The notes under the pieces are model-generated. The model ran no database searches, had not been told where the DNA came from, and saw nothing but the letters and a program-made list of their open reading frames with translations. Shown here piece by piece: positions 24,316-36,428 of a stretch of 64,000 nucleotides of DNA. The position numbers and the translations under genes are program-made. This stretch comes from Aegilops tauschii subsp. strangulata (Eukaryota > Streptophyta > Magnoliopsida > Poales > Poaceae), in assembly GCF_002575655.3 (NCBI RefSeq), contig NC_053035.3, positions 87,631,322 to 87,695,321 on the forward strand, written 5' to 3'. Numbering within the stretch: position 1 is the first letter of the stretch; each line of letters opens with the position of its first letter.

Positions 24316-26507
24316 GACTCACATAATCTGGCACATAGTTTACTGTCACTATCACTCTGTTAACTGATGAGAGTGTAAACACATGCTGTTGGCTAGTAGC
24401 TAGTATTGTAGAAATAGAAACTTAGTTTGACCTTGTATCAGGTGATTCCGTCACTACCTCATATAGCAAATAAATCATATAGGTATATAACGGATTGGAA
24501 AATAGAAATCTCACCGAGCAACACCGGATATGTAGGACCCAGATCTGGTTTTGATGTCAATTATGTTGTGGCCAATCCCAACCTTGAAGCAATAGCTCTA
24601 TCTTGGAATTCTTCCAGCTGCATATGAAGTAAGATTTCGAAATTTGGCAGCATTTATAAATTAGGGGCAAGCCAGTCTGAGCAAAATAATGTGACAAGGA
24701 ATTAATGAGTCAATTTTGATAGTGCATCAACATGAGGTAGATATATGTATATAGCGGATTTGAAAACATAAACTATGAAACAGTCCAAGAGTAGACATGT
24801 TTCTGAAACAATGAAATAGTAGCAATCACCAAGGCAACAATTAAGCACTAATTTAATTTTGAACCCAATGTCAATTCTCATCAACAACAGACATCTGAGT
24901 ACCTTGCATCACTTTATTTGTTTGCAAAGTAGAAAGTTTGAGCAGTTCAACACTTCCAACTTCATATGACAAAGTTTATGTTTCTCTTGTAGCCGTCCAC
25001 ATTTTCTCACATGAAGATGCATTCAGCAATAATTTAGATACCTAGATAACAAAGATATGTAAAATAATCCCAAAGAAATATCTCCCGCTCTCTCAAATGT
25101 AACTACATTTACACATGTAGCTGAAAAAATGTGAGAAATACTAAAGCTACTACAGGACAAGGATATTAGCAATAGCACCGGTGGAGCTCTAGGTAGGGCG
25201 AGGCAGGATGCCCAGCCCACCTTTATTTCCGGAAAAATATACTGTAATATACATATCCGTATAAGCTCGATCGATGGGTGACAGGTGCAATAAATAGCTG
25301 AAAAAAATGAGTTCTCTTTGATGTTGGGCCGTGACTTGTGAGAAGGCTCCTAATTTGGGTCGTGCCCTATCAATGGCTGGACATATGACCCACACGCACG
25401 ACACACTGAACCAGTCATCACGAAGGTACGAACAGGAACTGACGAACACAACAAACACCACGAGCCCAGGCGCATGTGACGTGCAAACCACAGCGGGCTA
25501 GCAGCTAGCCGGCTAGCGGCAACCAGCAGGAGCACCGGAGCCGACGGCGGCGATGCACGCCCTGGCGCTAGCAGCTAACAGCAACCAGCAGGAGCACCGT
25601 TGCACCGGAGCAGTCGGCAAAAGTGGACAGCCGCGATGCACGCCCTGGCGCTAGCGTCTAGCAGCAGGAGCTGACTAAACAGCTCATAAATCAATATTGG
25701 TTGTCTATCTCTTTTTCACCCTATTTATAACTATAGGAATTCTGAATGCATAGCGTTTACCGTGGATTTAATCAACCTGCTGCCTTCATGCCCACTGCAT
25801 ATGTCTCAATTGAACAACAATACACTTCAGAAGAGTAATCAGTATTCTCCACTTAATCTAAAAACCATCGATCTTCACTTAAACTGATTCCTGAACAAAA
25901 TTAATGCCATACAAAAGACATGCCGGTGAAAGAATCATGCTATGCTCACACCGGCAAAGAACATGTCATGATATAAGGCAAGCAAGATCTGAATTAGAAA
26001 GAACCCATCTTATACTGGCAAGGAAGACAACCGTAATGGAGAAGATTGAGATCGACGCACCTATGGGGGCGTCCTCTACCGAGGCGAAGTTCGGGTCGTT
26101 GGATCTCCACGCGACCTTGTACGCGCCACCTGCTCTTCCGAACGTGCCCTTGCTAAGAGCCGCCGCCACCTGCGATGAGTACAGCCGCGCCGATTCCTCG
26201 TAGGAGAGGCACCCAAATCACGACCCTTGCAGTCTCATTAGATAGATGGATGGGGCACTCGGCTAGGGAGCGGCGATAGGGGACGAAGGAGGGAGGGAGG
26301 GGCTGGGCACTGGGGTGTGCGGCGGCGGCTTGGGGGGAGCACGAGGGAGGAAGAGTACGTAGGTTTCAATGCTTGTTTTTTTTTCTGTCCACCGGTTCGG
26401 CCCGTGGAGGATAAAAATCGGTGGGTAAGGGGATACTTACGTGGGTAAGGGAGAAAAAAAATCGATCGAGGGAAGACGTGTCGTCGCTAGGTGGGAGGGA
26501 ACGAAGC

Positions 26508-26586
26508 GAACGAACGACACACCAGCGTACCATCACAACCGCAGACTGCTTTGAACGAACGACACACCAGCGTACCATCACAACCG
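26508..26586 (+). repeat. 34-bp direct repeat
   Basis: GAACGAACGACACACCAGCG and the following 14 bases occur at 26508-26541 and again, identically, at 26553-26586, separated by 11 bp. Confidence 0.9.
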
Positions 26587-27939
26587 AGCATGAGGGGACA
26601 GATCCTGTACGGGGAAGAGGGCGGCTTTGGGTGGTGGAGAGGGAACAGGGCGGCTGTGCACGGGCGTTCGAGGGGGCCCGTTCGCCTGATGAGATTTCTT
26701 TGTTATGATTTACGCAATAATTTTCTTAAAATCGGTTATTTGTTTTCTAATTAATGTGATTGAGCGATTTTTTTTAAAATTAATTATTTATTTTTAATTA
26801 ATGTGATTGAACGATTTAAGGTAACATTAATTAATTTAGATTTGATCTTTAGGGATTGATCGTGATTGATTCTACAGTACTAAATAACTTGCGCTAGTAT
26901 GGAAAGTTCAGATTTCTTTCGTTGTGTGAGAGGGTGACGTGAAAATAAACCGATGAAGTAGGGGAGGGGACAAAAAAATCTACGAAAAAAAACCAGCGAA
27001 AGTGGGAGGAGGTACAAAAAACCATGGGAGGTGGGACAAAAAAACCTGAAAGCGAGACTACCAACTGCTTCATTAGAAGTAGAGATAGGAAACAATGCAC
27101 AACAACATCGCATATGTAACAACAACCGTAATTTGAGACAAGAACATATCATGACGGAGCCTTTGTTCATCCGTAGTAGCCGTAGCTGCTGCTGGAGCAC
27201 ATTGTTGATGACGATGTTGGTGCCGAACTGATGCAGACGGTGTTGAAGACGACGATGAGTATCACCGTCTCACTTCGACGAATACGACCCGTGGGTGACG
27301 AACTTGAGCAGTTGCCCAGAGCACTTTCCAAAAATCTAATTCGTCCTCTCCTGGTGTAGGATCAGAAGGACGAACGGTTCCGTATATCTTCTCTCCCGTG
27401 CGCCGATGCACGCCGGCGTTCAGGATGGAGTGACTACAGAGGCAACACAAGTTGCGTGATGAGGCAAAACCCTAGGTTTTTCGATGTGTCTTTGGCCACG
27501 ACTGGTAAGAAGTATATTTAGGAGGATCAGAGGTGGTACGGTGTCGCGATCACGATCTCAAACTGATTTGGTCCAAGTCGAGAACTTAACGGACAAGTAA
27601 ACGATCAACTTGTCTTCCAAGACATCAAAAAGTAAAACGACAAAAGGAAGTCGTGCCCCTGCAGGGTCACTGACCGGATTTTGGCGGACCATTCACGCGC
27701 ATGTCACACGCCCGCACTGTCCCGAGCCCGGCCAACACGCGTCTTCTCTTATTCTCCTCAACACATCACTTAGTGTGATGGGGAGAACCCACTATTTAAA
27801 GAGGTCAATATTTCTAACACCCCCACCACCATTTAGAGATTTGCCTTTTCTCACTACTTGTTTAATATACCAGTGTTTCAGCAGAGGCTGTTAAGTTGAA
27901 CTTCTGCGTAGAGATTTAAACTACATCCATCCACAACTC

Positions 27940-28140
27940 CACTAGTAGAAAAAGGCCCATTTGTCCCGGTTCTAGAGGCCCATTTGTCCCGGTTCTGGAA
28001 CCGAGACTAAAGCCCAATACCTTTAGTCCCGGTTCGCTTACGAACCGGGACAGATGGGGCTCCACGTGGCCGCTGCGGTGAGCCCAGGCAGGAGGGCCTT
28101 TAGTCCCAGTTGGTAACACCAACTGGGACCAAAGAGCATC
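27940..28140. repeat. CACTA-1 terminus and subterminal hairpins
   Basis: After the CACTA end come CCCATTTGTCCCGGTTCT twice, then two palindromes: CCCGGTTCGCTTACGAACCGGG (about 28026-28047) and CCCAGTTGG...CCAACTGGG (about 28106-28129). In CACTA elements such subterminal repeats bind the TNPA-type protein. Confidence 0.8.
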
Positions 28141-28494
28141 CACGCGTCAGCAGCTCAGGAGCTGGGTTTTTTCTTTGAGGGGGGGGGGGTTGGGGGTTTT
28201 GGAGGGTTAATTTGGGGTTTCATATATTGTGTTAGCTAGCTAATAGCTAGAGAAAAGTGACCTCTCTTATCTCCGTGCTTGGTCGACGCTACGTACTATA
28301 CGTATAGAGAGGACTTGACACGCTAGCTAGTAAGAAAATGAAGGAAACCATTAAGTACATAAGATCGTCATGAACATATACAGAGAGAAGTGATCGACCT
28401 CTCCTTCTCCGAGAGATTGGTCGAACAACAAGTTTTCGTATATCTATCCGACGTTATTAGCTACATATATACAATATAAGATCTCTTACAATCC

Positions 28495-29960
28495 CTAACA
28501 TCTAAAGTCAAGTTCCACATGGTATTCCCCGGCTTTATTGATGATGTGGTCAAGAAAGAATCCTGCCAATTCCTCTTGAATTGCTCGTATGCGATCTTGT
28601 GGTAGGAGATCATCCCGCATCTGCCAGATCTAAATCAAAGATGAGGGTCAATACATGTGTATGAATGAAACTCAACACAAATGATGGTAATAAAATAAAA
28701 TTGTGAATATTTTGCTTACACACTTCATACCGTTTTCAGAGTAGCACCGCTTATTCTTGGCCGTCTCGTTGTAAATGAACTCGCAAACGTAGTATCCACA
28801 GAAATCATTCCCGCGTTCCTGCCACAAGCACTTTACGAGAAATAGAGGTCAATCAAACTGATAAGCAAGCATGCTAAATGGTATTGATGAAACTAGCTAG
28901 AATCAATGGGAGATGCGCGGAACTAGGTAGTAGTACTAACTTTCGGGTGTTTAAATTTCAGCTCGGTCGGCAGTCCCGGAGTAATTGCGGTGAACTCTTT
29001 CCAAACCCTGCCAGACAAGAAAATAATTACTTGATATCAGGAAATTAACAAAGTTGCCGATATGGTGCGATAATGATCGATTAAACTTACTTCTGGAGCA
29101 TTTCAGTCATTTCCGCATACTCATAGGGATCTTTTCGTCTCGAGGCTAAGACGGTTACTAGTCCCTGCTCAAGCTTAATCTCTAGGAGAATAAAGTGATA
29201 GCTGTGCACGCATGCATAACTTATCAGTTACATTACTATAACCTCGAGTAATAAGGGAAACCGAATATGCACAAGATAGTAACACTCACTTGAAGTTGTA
29301 AGGAAAGAGTATTTTATCTTTGCTTTGATTTTTCAGCAACAATTTGAGCAAGTTGTCCTCGGTTTCTGAGACATTCTTTTTAACCGTCCATTCATGTATG
29401 ACATTTGGGTTAATGAACCCAATGTCATAGATTTGTGCTTTTCTGCATTCGACGATCTTCAATCTGCATAATATAGTGAGGATAATTATATATAGATGCA
29501 ATGAAAGAGCTGAGCTATATATAGAGACTTAATTATAGAAAGTAGTACTTACAAACAGTAGCAAGCCACGAGTGATTTGTCGAGGGCCTTTTGATTGTAG
29601 AACTGGAAAAACTCGTCAAAATCAACAGTTAACAGTTCTTGTCCAATGAAGTCGTGGTCCTCTTTAATTCTCATCGACAAAGCATCCTTCCCAGACTCGC
29701 TGCAGGTTTTCATGTACCATTCTTGGAATCTTTGCATCATCGTTGTTAGAGCAAGAGTTCCATCTTTGACGAGAGGCTTCCCGTACTGGTATCTGAATTC
29801 ATCCACCTCCATTGTATAAAAATGTACATCGTCGGGCGGGTAATCACCAGGATTGGTACCGGGCAGCATCTGCGGCAGATTTGCGACGATATCGCTAGAC
29901 ACCTTGAGCGGGGCGCACGATTGGTTCTCCTGTTCTCCGAGCTGGGGAATTTTTTCCCAC
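28495..29960 (-). pseudogene. Ulp1-like (C48) cysteine protease gene of CACTA-1, multi-exon
   Basis: Approximate exons on the minus strand are 29960-29549, 29465-29286, 29200-29090, 29012-28943, 28820-28734 and 28625-28495 (stop TAG at 28495-28497). The protease core is seen as SYHFILLEIKL (catalytic His), then VTVLASRRKDP, where the family usually has Asp in place of this Ala, then FCGYYVCEFIYNE with the catalytic Cys. The C-terminus is DHIINKAGEYHVELD. CACTA elements of grasses often carry this SUMO-protease-like gene; its role in transposition is unknown. With the Asp lost, catalysis is doubtful, so I call it a pseudogene, although the exons are otherwise readable. Confidence 0.75.
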
Positions 29961-30048
29961 TCCTTCTTCTTCTCCTTCTTCCTCTTCTTATTTTCCTTTT
30001 TCCTCTCCTTCTTTTTCTTCTTCTTCCTTCTTCCTTCTTCCTCTTTTC

Positions 30049-30050
<2 letters not shown>
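29945..30050. repeat. TTC/CTT-rich microsatellite
   Basis: A pyrimidine-rich tract (TTCTTCTTCCTTCTTCC type). It creates a Lys/Arg-rich open frame on the minus strand, which is not a real N-terminus. Confidence 0.85.

Positions 30051-30053
<3 letters not shown>

Positions 30054-30096
<43 letters not shown>
30054..30096. repeat. (TA)n microsatellite
   Basis: An uninterrupted run of about 21 TA repeats. Confidence 0.95.
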
Positions 30097-30099
<3 letters not shown>

Positions 30100-30749
30100 G
30101 ATATCCATATCTATACATACATAGCCACATACATATAAAAAAAGTTCTCTTCCATCTTATCTCATCTCCACGAAACATCTATCTATCACATCGAAAAAAA
30201 CAGAGCACATTTCAAAATTTAAAACATCATGCATATTACAATTGAAAAAATACATACATATATACAAAAAACATGTAAAAAATATATACATACATATATG
30301 AACATACATAAAAAAATACATATATCTAAAAATACATACATACATATATGAACATCTAAAAACATGTAAAAAATAGCATATATAACAAAAAAAGCACGGC
30401 GCCGGCGGCAGGGCATGGCACGGGCGCGGTGCTCATAGAGGGAGGCGTCGGGGCAGGGGGCAGGGGCGCGGCGGGCGACGTCGGTGCGGGCAGGAGGGCG
30501 CGACAGGCGGCGTCAAGGCGGGCGGCGTCAGGGCGGGCAGGGGCGCGGGGAGCGACGGCGGCGTCAGGGAAGAGGGCGTCGGCGGTGACGGCAAGGTGGA
30601 GCAGCCCGACGGCGTCGGCGACGACGCGGTGGAGCAGCCTGACGGCGTCGGGGCAGCGCTCGGCGGCGACAGCGACGAGGAGCAACGAGGGCGTCGGGGC
30701 GGAGAAGAAGTGATTTTTGCAAAAACTGCTAAGTGTTTTCTTATATAGA

Positions 30750-30910
30750 CAAAGCATTGGTCCCGGTTCGTGGCACGAACCGGGACCAATGCCCCCCTTT
30801 AGTCCAGGTTGATGCCACCAACCGAGACTAAAGGTCTTTTTTCAGCAGCCCAAAGGGCGGGAAAAGGAGACCTTTGGTCCCGGTTGGTGCTAACCGGGAC
30901 CAAAGGCCTT
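30750..30910. repeat. internal hairpin cluster of CACTA-1
   Basis: Three palindromes of the type CCCGGTTCGTGGCACGAACCGGG (30767-30785 region), AGTCCAGGTTGATGCCACCAACCGAGACT and CCCGGTTGGTGCTAACCGGG (about 30878-30898). They resemble the subterminal hairpins at 27940 but lie 2.8 kb inside, next to a TATAAG (about 30972). Confidence 0.75.
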
Positions 30911-31766
30911 GTGCTGCCCGCGGCCAAAAGTTTAGTCCTACCTCGCTAGTTGAGAGGGGCTCAGAGTGGTTTATAAGCCCCACTGCGGCTTCCCTCTCGA
31001 GCTCCTCTCTAATGCAGGCTTACGGGCCTAATCTCACACTATGCTGCCTGTGGGCCTACTGGGCCTTCTGCGGGCCAGAATCCTGGCCCATGTTTGGGTT
31101 TCTAGTCGTATTCAGGCCGTGGTGGCCTAGTAGGTGGCATTTTTTCAGTTTTTTTTTTGTTTTCTTTTTTGCTTTATTTATTTTATTTTGTTTCTACTTA
31201 CAGCAAAATACTTACTGTTTTTCAGTGATTCTTTTTTACTTTTAGGTAATAAAAATTATAACCGTTCTGTTAGTGCCATTAGTTTTCCAATTTGAATTTT
31301 TTAAAATTTGTGTGAATCACTAGTTTGTGAATAACTTTACTATAAAAATAGATTTTTTAGTGATTCTTTTTTCTCCTATTTAATATTACTGTGTTTTATC
31401 ATTATATTCGATTTGGTGATTTTTAGGTTATTTGAAATGTCTGTTTAAATCAAAAACAAATTTTGTTATTTTAGTTTGCTATTAAAGTTTCAAAAAAAAT
31501 TCTTTATGAAAATTCTTTTTGCTATTAACGTTTTGAACAAAAATACTTTGATAATTTTAGTTGCATAAATTTTATATAATTTTAGTTTCAAAAATACTAG
31601 AGGTTTATAAAAGCTTTTTAGTTGATTCCTTTTGCTATTAGAGTTTCATTAAAGTTTTCTAGTTCATTCTTTTTGCTATTAGAGTTTCATTAAAGTTTTC
31701 TAGTTCATTCTTTTAGTTCAATATTTTTGCTATTAGAGTTTCATAAAAGTTTTCTAGTTCATTCTT
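30911..31766. other. CACTA-1 spacer
   Basis: No gene is supported. It is T-rich and holds three copies of a short unit, GCTATTAGAGTTTCATTAAAG with variants, at about 31632-31760. Confidence 0.6.
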
Positions 31767-32975
31767 TGAGCTAAATGACCCTGAAATTGAAAAGCACTTC
31801 AAATGAACTCTTAAGAGGTTGAAAATTGGCATGGTATCATCATTTCACCCACATAGCATGTGCTAAAAAGTTGAGAGGGTTACGGCAAAAACTGGATGCA
31901 CTTCGTGTACAAAATGGACAATCTCTTTCTAAGTATCAGGGTTTCGGACGAAAACTCATCTGTTACAAAGAGATTTCATTTTTTGAACTTATTTGAACTC
32001 CAGACTTTTTGTGTGTTCAAAATGCACCATTCAAAGCCACATCATAAATTTTCAACCCTTTTTGACTTCATTTGTTATTTTTCATGCATTTAGTGATTTT
32101 TTGAGCTATATGACCCTGAAATTGAAAAGCATTACAAATGAACTCTGAAAAGGTTGAAATTTGGCATGGTATCATCATTTCACCCACATAGCATGTGCTA
32201 AAAAGTTGAGAGGGTTACGGCAAAAACTGGATGCACTTCGTGTACAAAATGGACAATCTCTTTCGAAGTATCAGGGTTTCGGACGAAAACTCATCTTATA
32301 CAAAGGGAATTTCATCTTTTTGAACTTATTTTAACTCCATACTTTTTGTGTGCTCAAAATGCACTATTGAAAGCCACGTCTTCAATTTTCAACCCTTTCT
32401 GACTTCATTTGTTATTTTTCATGCATTTACTGATTTTTTAGCTATATAACCCTGAAATTGAAAAACACTACAAATGAACTCTGAAAAGGTTGAAAGTTGG
32501 CATGTATCATCATTTCACCCACATAGCATGTGCTAAAAAGTTGAGAGGGTTACGGAAAAAAATGGATGCACTTCGTGTACAAAATGGACAATCTCTTTCG
32601 AAGTATCAGAGCTGTTACAAAGAGATTTCATTTTTTTTAACTTATTTGAACTCCAGACTTTTTGTGTGTTCAAAATGCACCATTCAAAGCCACATCATCA
32701 ATTTTCAACCCTTTCTGACTTTATTTGTTATTTTTCATGCATGTACTGACTTTTTGAGCTATATGACCCTGAAATTGAAAAGCACTACAAATGAACTCTG
32801 AAAAGGTTGAAAGTTGGCGTGGTATCATCATTTCACCCACATAGCATGTGCTAAAAGTTGAGAGGGTTACGGCAAAAACTGGATGCACTTCGTGTACAAA
32901 ATGGACAATCTCTTTCGAAGTATCAGGGTTTCGGACGAAAACTCATCTATTACAAAAGGCATTTCATTTCTTCAC
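31767..32975. repeat. tandem array, about 330-bp unit, 3.6 copies
   Basis: Units begin near 31768, 32103, 32439 and 32756 with GAGCTATATGACCCTGAAAT. Each includes TTTCACCCACATAGCATGTG and GGTTACGGCAAAAACTGGAT. The last unit is cut short. Such arrays are frequent in grass CACTA elements. Confidence 0.92.
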
Positions 32976-33037
32976 ATGTAACTGCAGTGATATTCTAGAT
33001 CAAAGGCATCATCATAATTGTTGTGGAGAGAAAATTT

Positions 33038-36000
33038 TCACTTTTTCTTCGCTTGTGTCCTTTGCTTATTGCGCCGTAACCATGGATAATCTTCATCGTT
33101 TAACAGGGTGCTTGGGTCAGCCTTGACTTTGAAGGGAGGAATTTCATGAAACTTTTCATAATCTTCAGACATGTCTGTCTTGCCCTCCAATCCCACGGTG
33201 TCTCTTTTTCCTGAAAGAACTATGTGGCGCTTTGGCTCATCGTATGATGTATTCGCTTCCTTATCTTTTCTTTTTCTCGGTTTGGTAGACATGTCCTTCA
33301 CATAGAAAACCGGTGCCACATCATTGGCTAGGACGAATGGCTCGTCTGTGTACCCAAGATTGTTTAGATCCACTGTTGTCATTCCGTACTGTGGGTCTAC
33401 CTATACCCCGCCTCCTGACAGATTGACCCATTTGCACTGAAACAAAGGGACCTTAAAATCATGTCCGTAGTCAAGTTCCCATATGTCCACTATGTAACCA
33501 TAATATGTGTCCTTTCCCCTCTTGGTTGCTGCATCAAAGCGGACACCGCTGTTTTGGTTGGTGCTCTTTTGATCTTGGGCGATTGTGTAAAATGTATTCC
33601 CATTTATCTCGTATCCTTTGTAAGTTAATACAGTCGAAGATGGTCCCATGGCCAACGAGTACAACTCATCAGAAACCGTGTTGTCACCTCTGAGACGTGT
33701 TTCCAACCAACTGCCGAAAGTCCTCATGTGTTCACATGTAACCTAGTCGTCACACTGCTCTGGGTGTTTGGAGGGCAGAATGTTCTTGTGTTCATCGACA
33801 TACGCGGTCACCAAGGTAGAGTTTTGTAGAACTATGTAGTGTGCTTGAGACCAAGAATGTCCGTCCCTACATATTATTGAGTCCCCTCCTAGCGTGCCTT
33901 TTCTAGTTAGTCTCCCCTCATACCGCGATTGAGGGAGACCAATCTTCTTAAGGTCAAGAATGAAGTCAACACAAAACCCAATGACATCCTCTGTTTGATG
34001 GCCCATGGAGATGCTTCCTTCTGGCCTAGCGCAGTTACGGACATATTTCTTTAGGACTCCCAAGAACCTCTCAAAGGGGAACATATTGTGTAGAAATACA
34101 GGGCCCAGAACAACAATCTCGTCGACTAGATGAACTAGGATGTGCGTCATGATATTAAAGAAGGATGGTGGGAACGCCAGCTCGAAACTGACAAGACATT
34201 GCGCCACATCACTCCTTAACCTTGGTAGGATTTCTGGATCGATCACCTTCTGAGAGATTGCATTGAGGAATGCACATAGCTTCACAATGGCTAATTGAAC
34301 GTTTTCTGGTAGAAGCCCCCTCAATGCAACCGGAAGCAGTTGCGTCATAATCACATGGCAGTCATGAGACTTTAGGATCTGAAACTTTTTCTCTGCCATA
34401 TTTATGATTCCCTTTATATTTGACGAGAAGCTAGACGGGACCTTCATACTGAGCAGACATTCAAAGAAGACTTCCTTCTCTTCTTTGGTAAGAGCGTAGC
34501 TGGTAGGACCTTCATACTGCTTTGGAGGCATGTCGTATTTTTTGTGCAAACATTGCAGGCCCTCCCGTGCCTCCGGTGTATCTTTTGTCTTCCCATACAC
34601 ACCCAAGAAGCCTAGTAGGTTCACGCAAAGGTTCTCCGTCACGTGCATCACGTCGATTGAAGATCAGATCTCTATGTCTTTCCAGTAGGGTAGGTCCCAA
34701 AATATAGATTTCTTCTTCCATATGGGTGCGCGTCCCTCAGCGTCATTCGGAACAGATAGTCCGCCGGGACCCTTTCCAAAGATTACTTGTGAATCATTGA
34801 CCATAGCAAGTACGTGATCACCGGTAAGCATGGCGGGCTTCTTCCGGTGATCTGCCTCGCCTTTGAAATGCTTGCCTTTCTTTCGACATTGATGGTTGGT
34901 CGGAAGAAATCGACGATGCCCCAGGTACACATTCTTCCTGCATTTGTCCAGGTATATACTTTCGGTGTCAGCTAAACAGTGTGTGCACGCGTGGTATCCC
35001 TTGTTTGTCTGTCCTGAAAGGTTACTGAGAGCAGGCCAATCATTGATGGTTACAAACAGCGACACATGCCGGTCAAATTCCTCCTGTTTGTGCTCATCCC
35101 ACACACGTACACCGTTTCCATTTCACAGCTGTAAAAGTTCTTCAACTAATGGCCTTAGGTACACATCAATGTCGTTGCCGGGTTGCTTAGGGCCTTGGAT
35201 GATAACTGGCATCATAATGAACTTCCGCTTCATGCACAACCATGGAGGAAGGTTATAGATACAAAGAGTCACGGGTCAGGTGCTGTGATTGCTGCTCTGC
35301 TCCCCAAAAGGATTAATGCCATCTGTGCTTAAACCTAACCATACGTTCCCTGCGTCACCTACAAACTCCTCCCAGTACTTTCTCTCGATTTTTCTCCACT
35401 GCGACCCATCAGTGGGTGCTCTCAACTTCCCGTCTTTCTTATGGTCCTCTCTGTGCCATCGCATCAACTTGGAATGCTCTTTGTTTCTGAATAGACGTTT
35501 CAACCGTGGTATTATAGGAGCATACCACATCACCTTGGCAAGAACCCTCTTCTTGGGGCGCTCGCCGTCAACATCACCAAGGTCATCTCGTCTGATCTTA
35601 TACCGCAATGCACCGCATACCGGGCATGCGTTCAAATCCTCTTACGCACCGCGGTAGAGGATGCAGTCATTAGGGCATGCATGTATCTTCTGCACCTCCA
35701 ATCCTACAGGGCATACAACCTTCTTTACTGCGTACGTACTGTCGGACAATTCATTATCCTTTGGAAGCTTCTTCTTCAATATTTTCAGTAGCTTCTCAAA
35801 TCCTTTGTCGGGCACACCATTCTCTACCTTCCACTGCAGCAATTCCAGTACGGTACCGAGCTTTGTGTTGCCATCTTCGCAATTGGGGTACAACCCTTTT
35901 TTGTGATCCTCTAACATGCGATCAAACTTCAGCTTCTCCTTTTCACTTTTGCACTATCTCTTTGCATCAACAATGACCATGCGGAGATGATCATCGGGCA

Positions 36001-36340
36001 CATCGTCTGGTTCCTCTTGATCTTTAGCTTCCCCCGTTGCAGCATCACCGTATTCAGGGGACACGTAGTTGTCATCATCCTCTTATTCTTCGTTGTCTTC
36101 CATCATAACCCCTCTTTCTCCGTGCTTGGTCCAAACATTACAGTGTGGCATGAAACCCTTATAAAGCAGGTGGGTGTGAAGGGTTTTCGAGTCAGAGTAA
36201 GACCTCGTATTCCCACAGTTAGGGCATGGACAACACATAAAATCATTCTGTTTGTTTGCCTCAGCCACTGCGAGAAAATTATGCAGACCCTCAATGTACT
36301 CGGAGGTGCGTCTGTTACCGTACATCCATTGCCGGTTCAT
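33038..36340 (-). pseudogene. CACTA TNP2-type transposase, in-frame stops
   Basis: Domains in order on the minus strand: Transpos_assoc N-terminus (36340-36083; RQWMYGNRRTSEYIEGLHNF and the zinc-binding CCPCPNCGN), TNP2 core (35917-34664, with CPNDCILYRGA, NACPVCGALRYKIRRDD, HACTHCLADTES), DUF4218 (34651-33743, with DVMHVTENLCVNLLGFLG overlapping its start) and DUF4216 (33727-33401), then a basic C-terminus to 33038. The protein would bind the CACTA ends and cut and paste the element. At least six in-frame stops (near 35642, 35276, 35130, 34661, 33744 and 33401) interrupt an otherwise largely collinear frame, so it is inactive but not heavily rearranged. Confidence 0.9.
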
Positions 36341-36428
36341 CTGCGTGCATTATATATAATTAACTGTGTGAAAAACCATTACAGAACATCAGGAATAGAT
36401 TAGTGACCAAATTAATAGAAGTTCATCA

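Larger units (their letters stand above)
23692..27939. other. intergenic, with short duplications and no supported gene
   Basis: The stretch holds a 28-bp repeat (24214-24315), duplicated GC-rich blocks around 25515-25668 (GCGATGCACGCCCTGGCGCTAGC occurs twice), and a 34-bp direct repeat (26508-26586). A minus-strand frame at 25966-26169 (ending near KGTFGRAGGAYKVAW) ends its GC-rich part at a GTGCGT that could be a splice donor, so it may be a captured exon; no function is claimed. Confidence 0.45.
27940..36428 (-). mobile_element. CACTA DNA transposon (CACTA-1), 5' end lost at the gypsy junction
   Basis: The left end is CACTAGTAGAAAAAGGCCC at 27940, a typical CACTA terminus, followed by subterminal hairpins of the CCCGGTT type. 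Inside are an Ulp1-type protease gene and a TNP2 transposase gene, both on the minus strand, with a repeat-rich spacer. The opposite end (...TAGTG) is not seen; the sequence changes to an LTR at 36429, 88 bp beyond the transposase start. Confidence 0.9.

Noticed and set aside
25966..26169. Minus-strand frame with KGTFG, reminiscent of a kinase glycine loop
   Set aside because: The neighbouring residues do not match a kinase; too short to support a call.
29549..30178. Extended N-terminus with Lys-rich and Tyr-Ile repeats for the Ulp1 gene
   Set aside because: It comes from CTT and TA microsatellites next to the exon; the real exon probably starts near 29960 or comes from an upstream exon.
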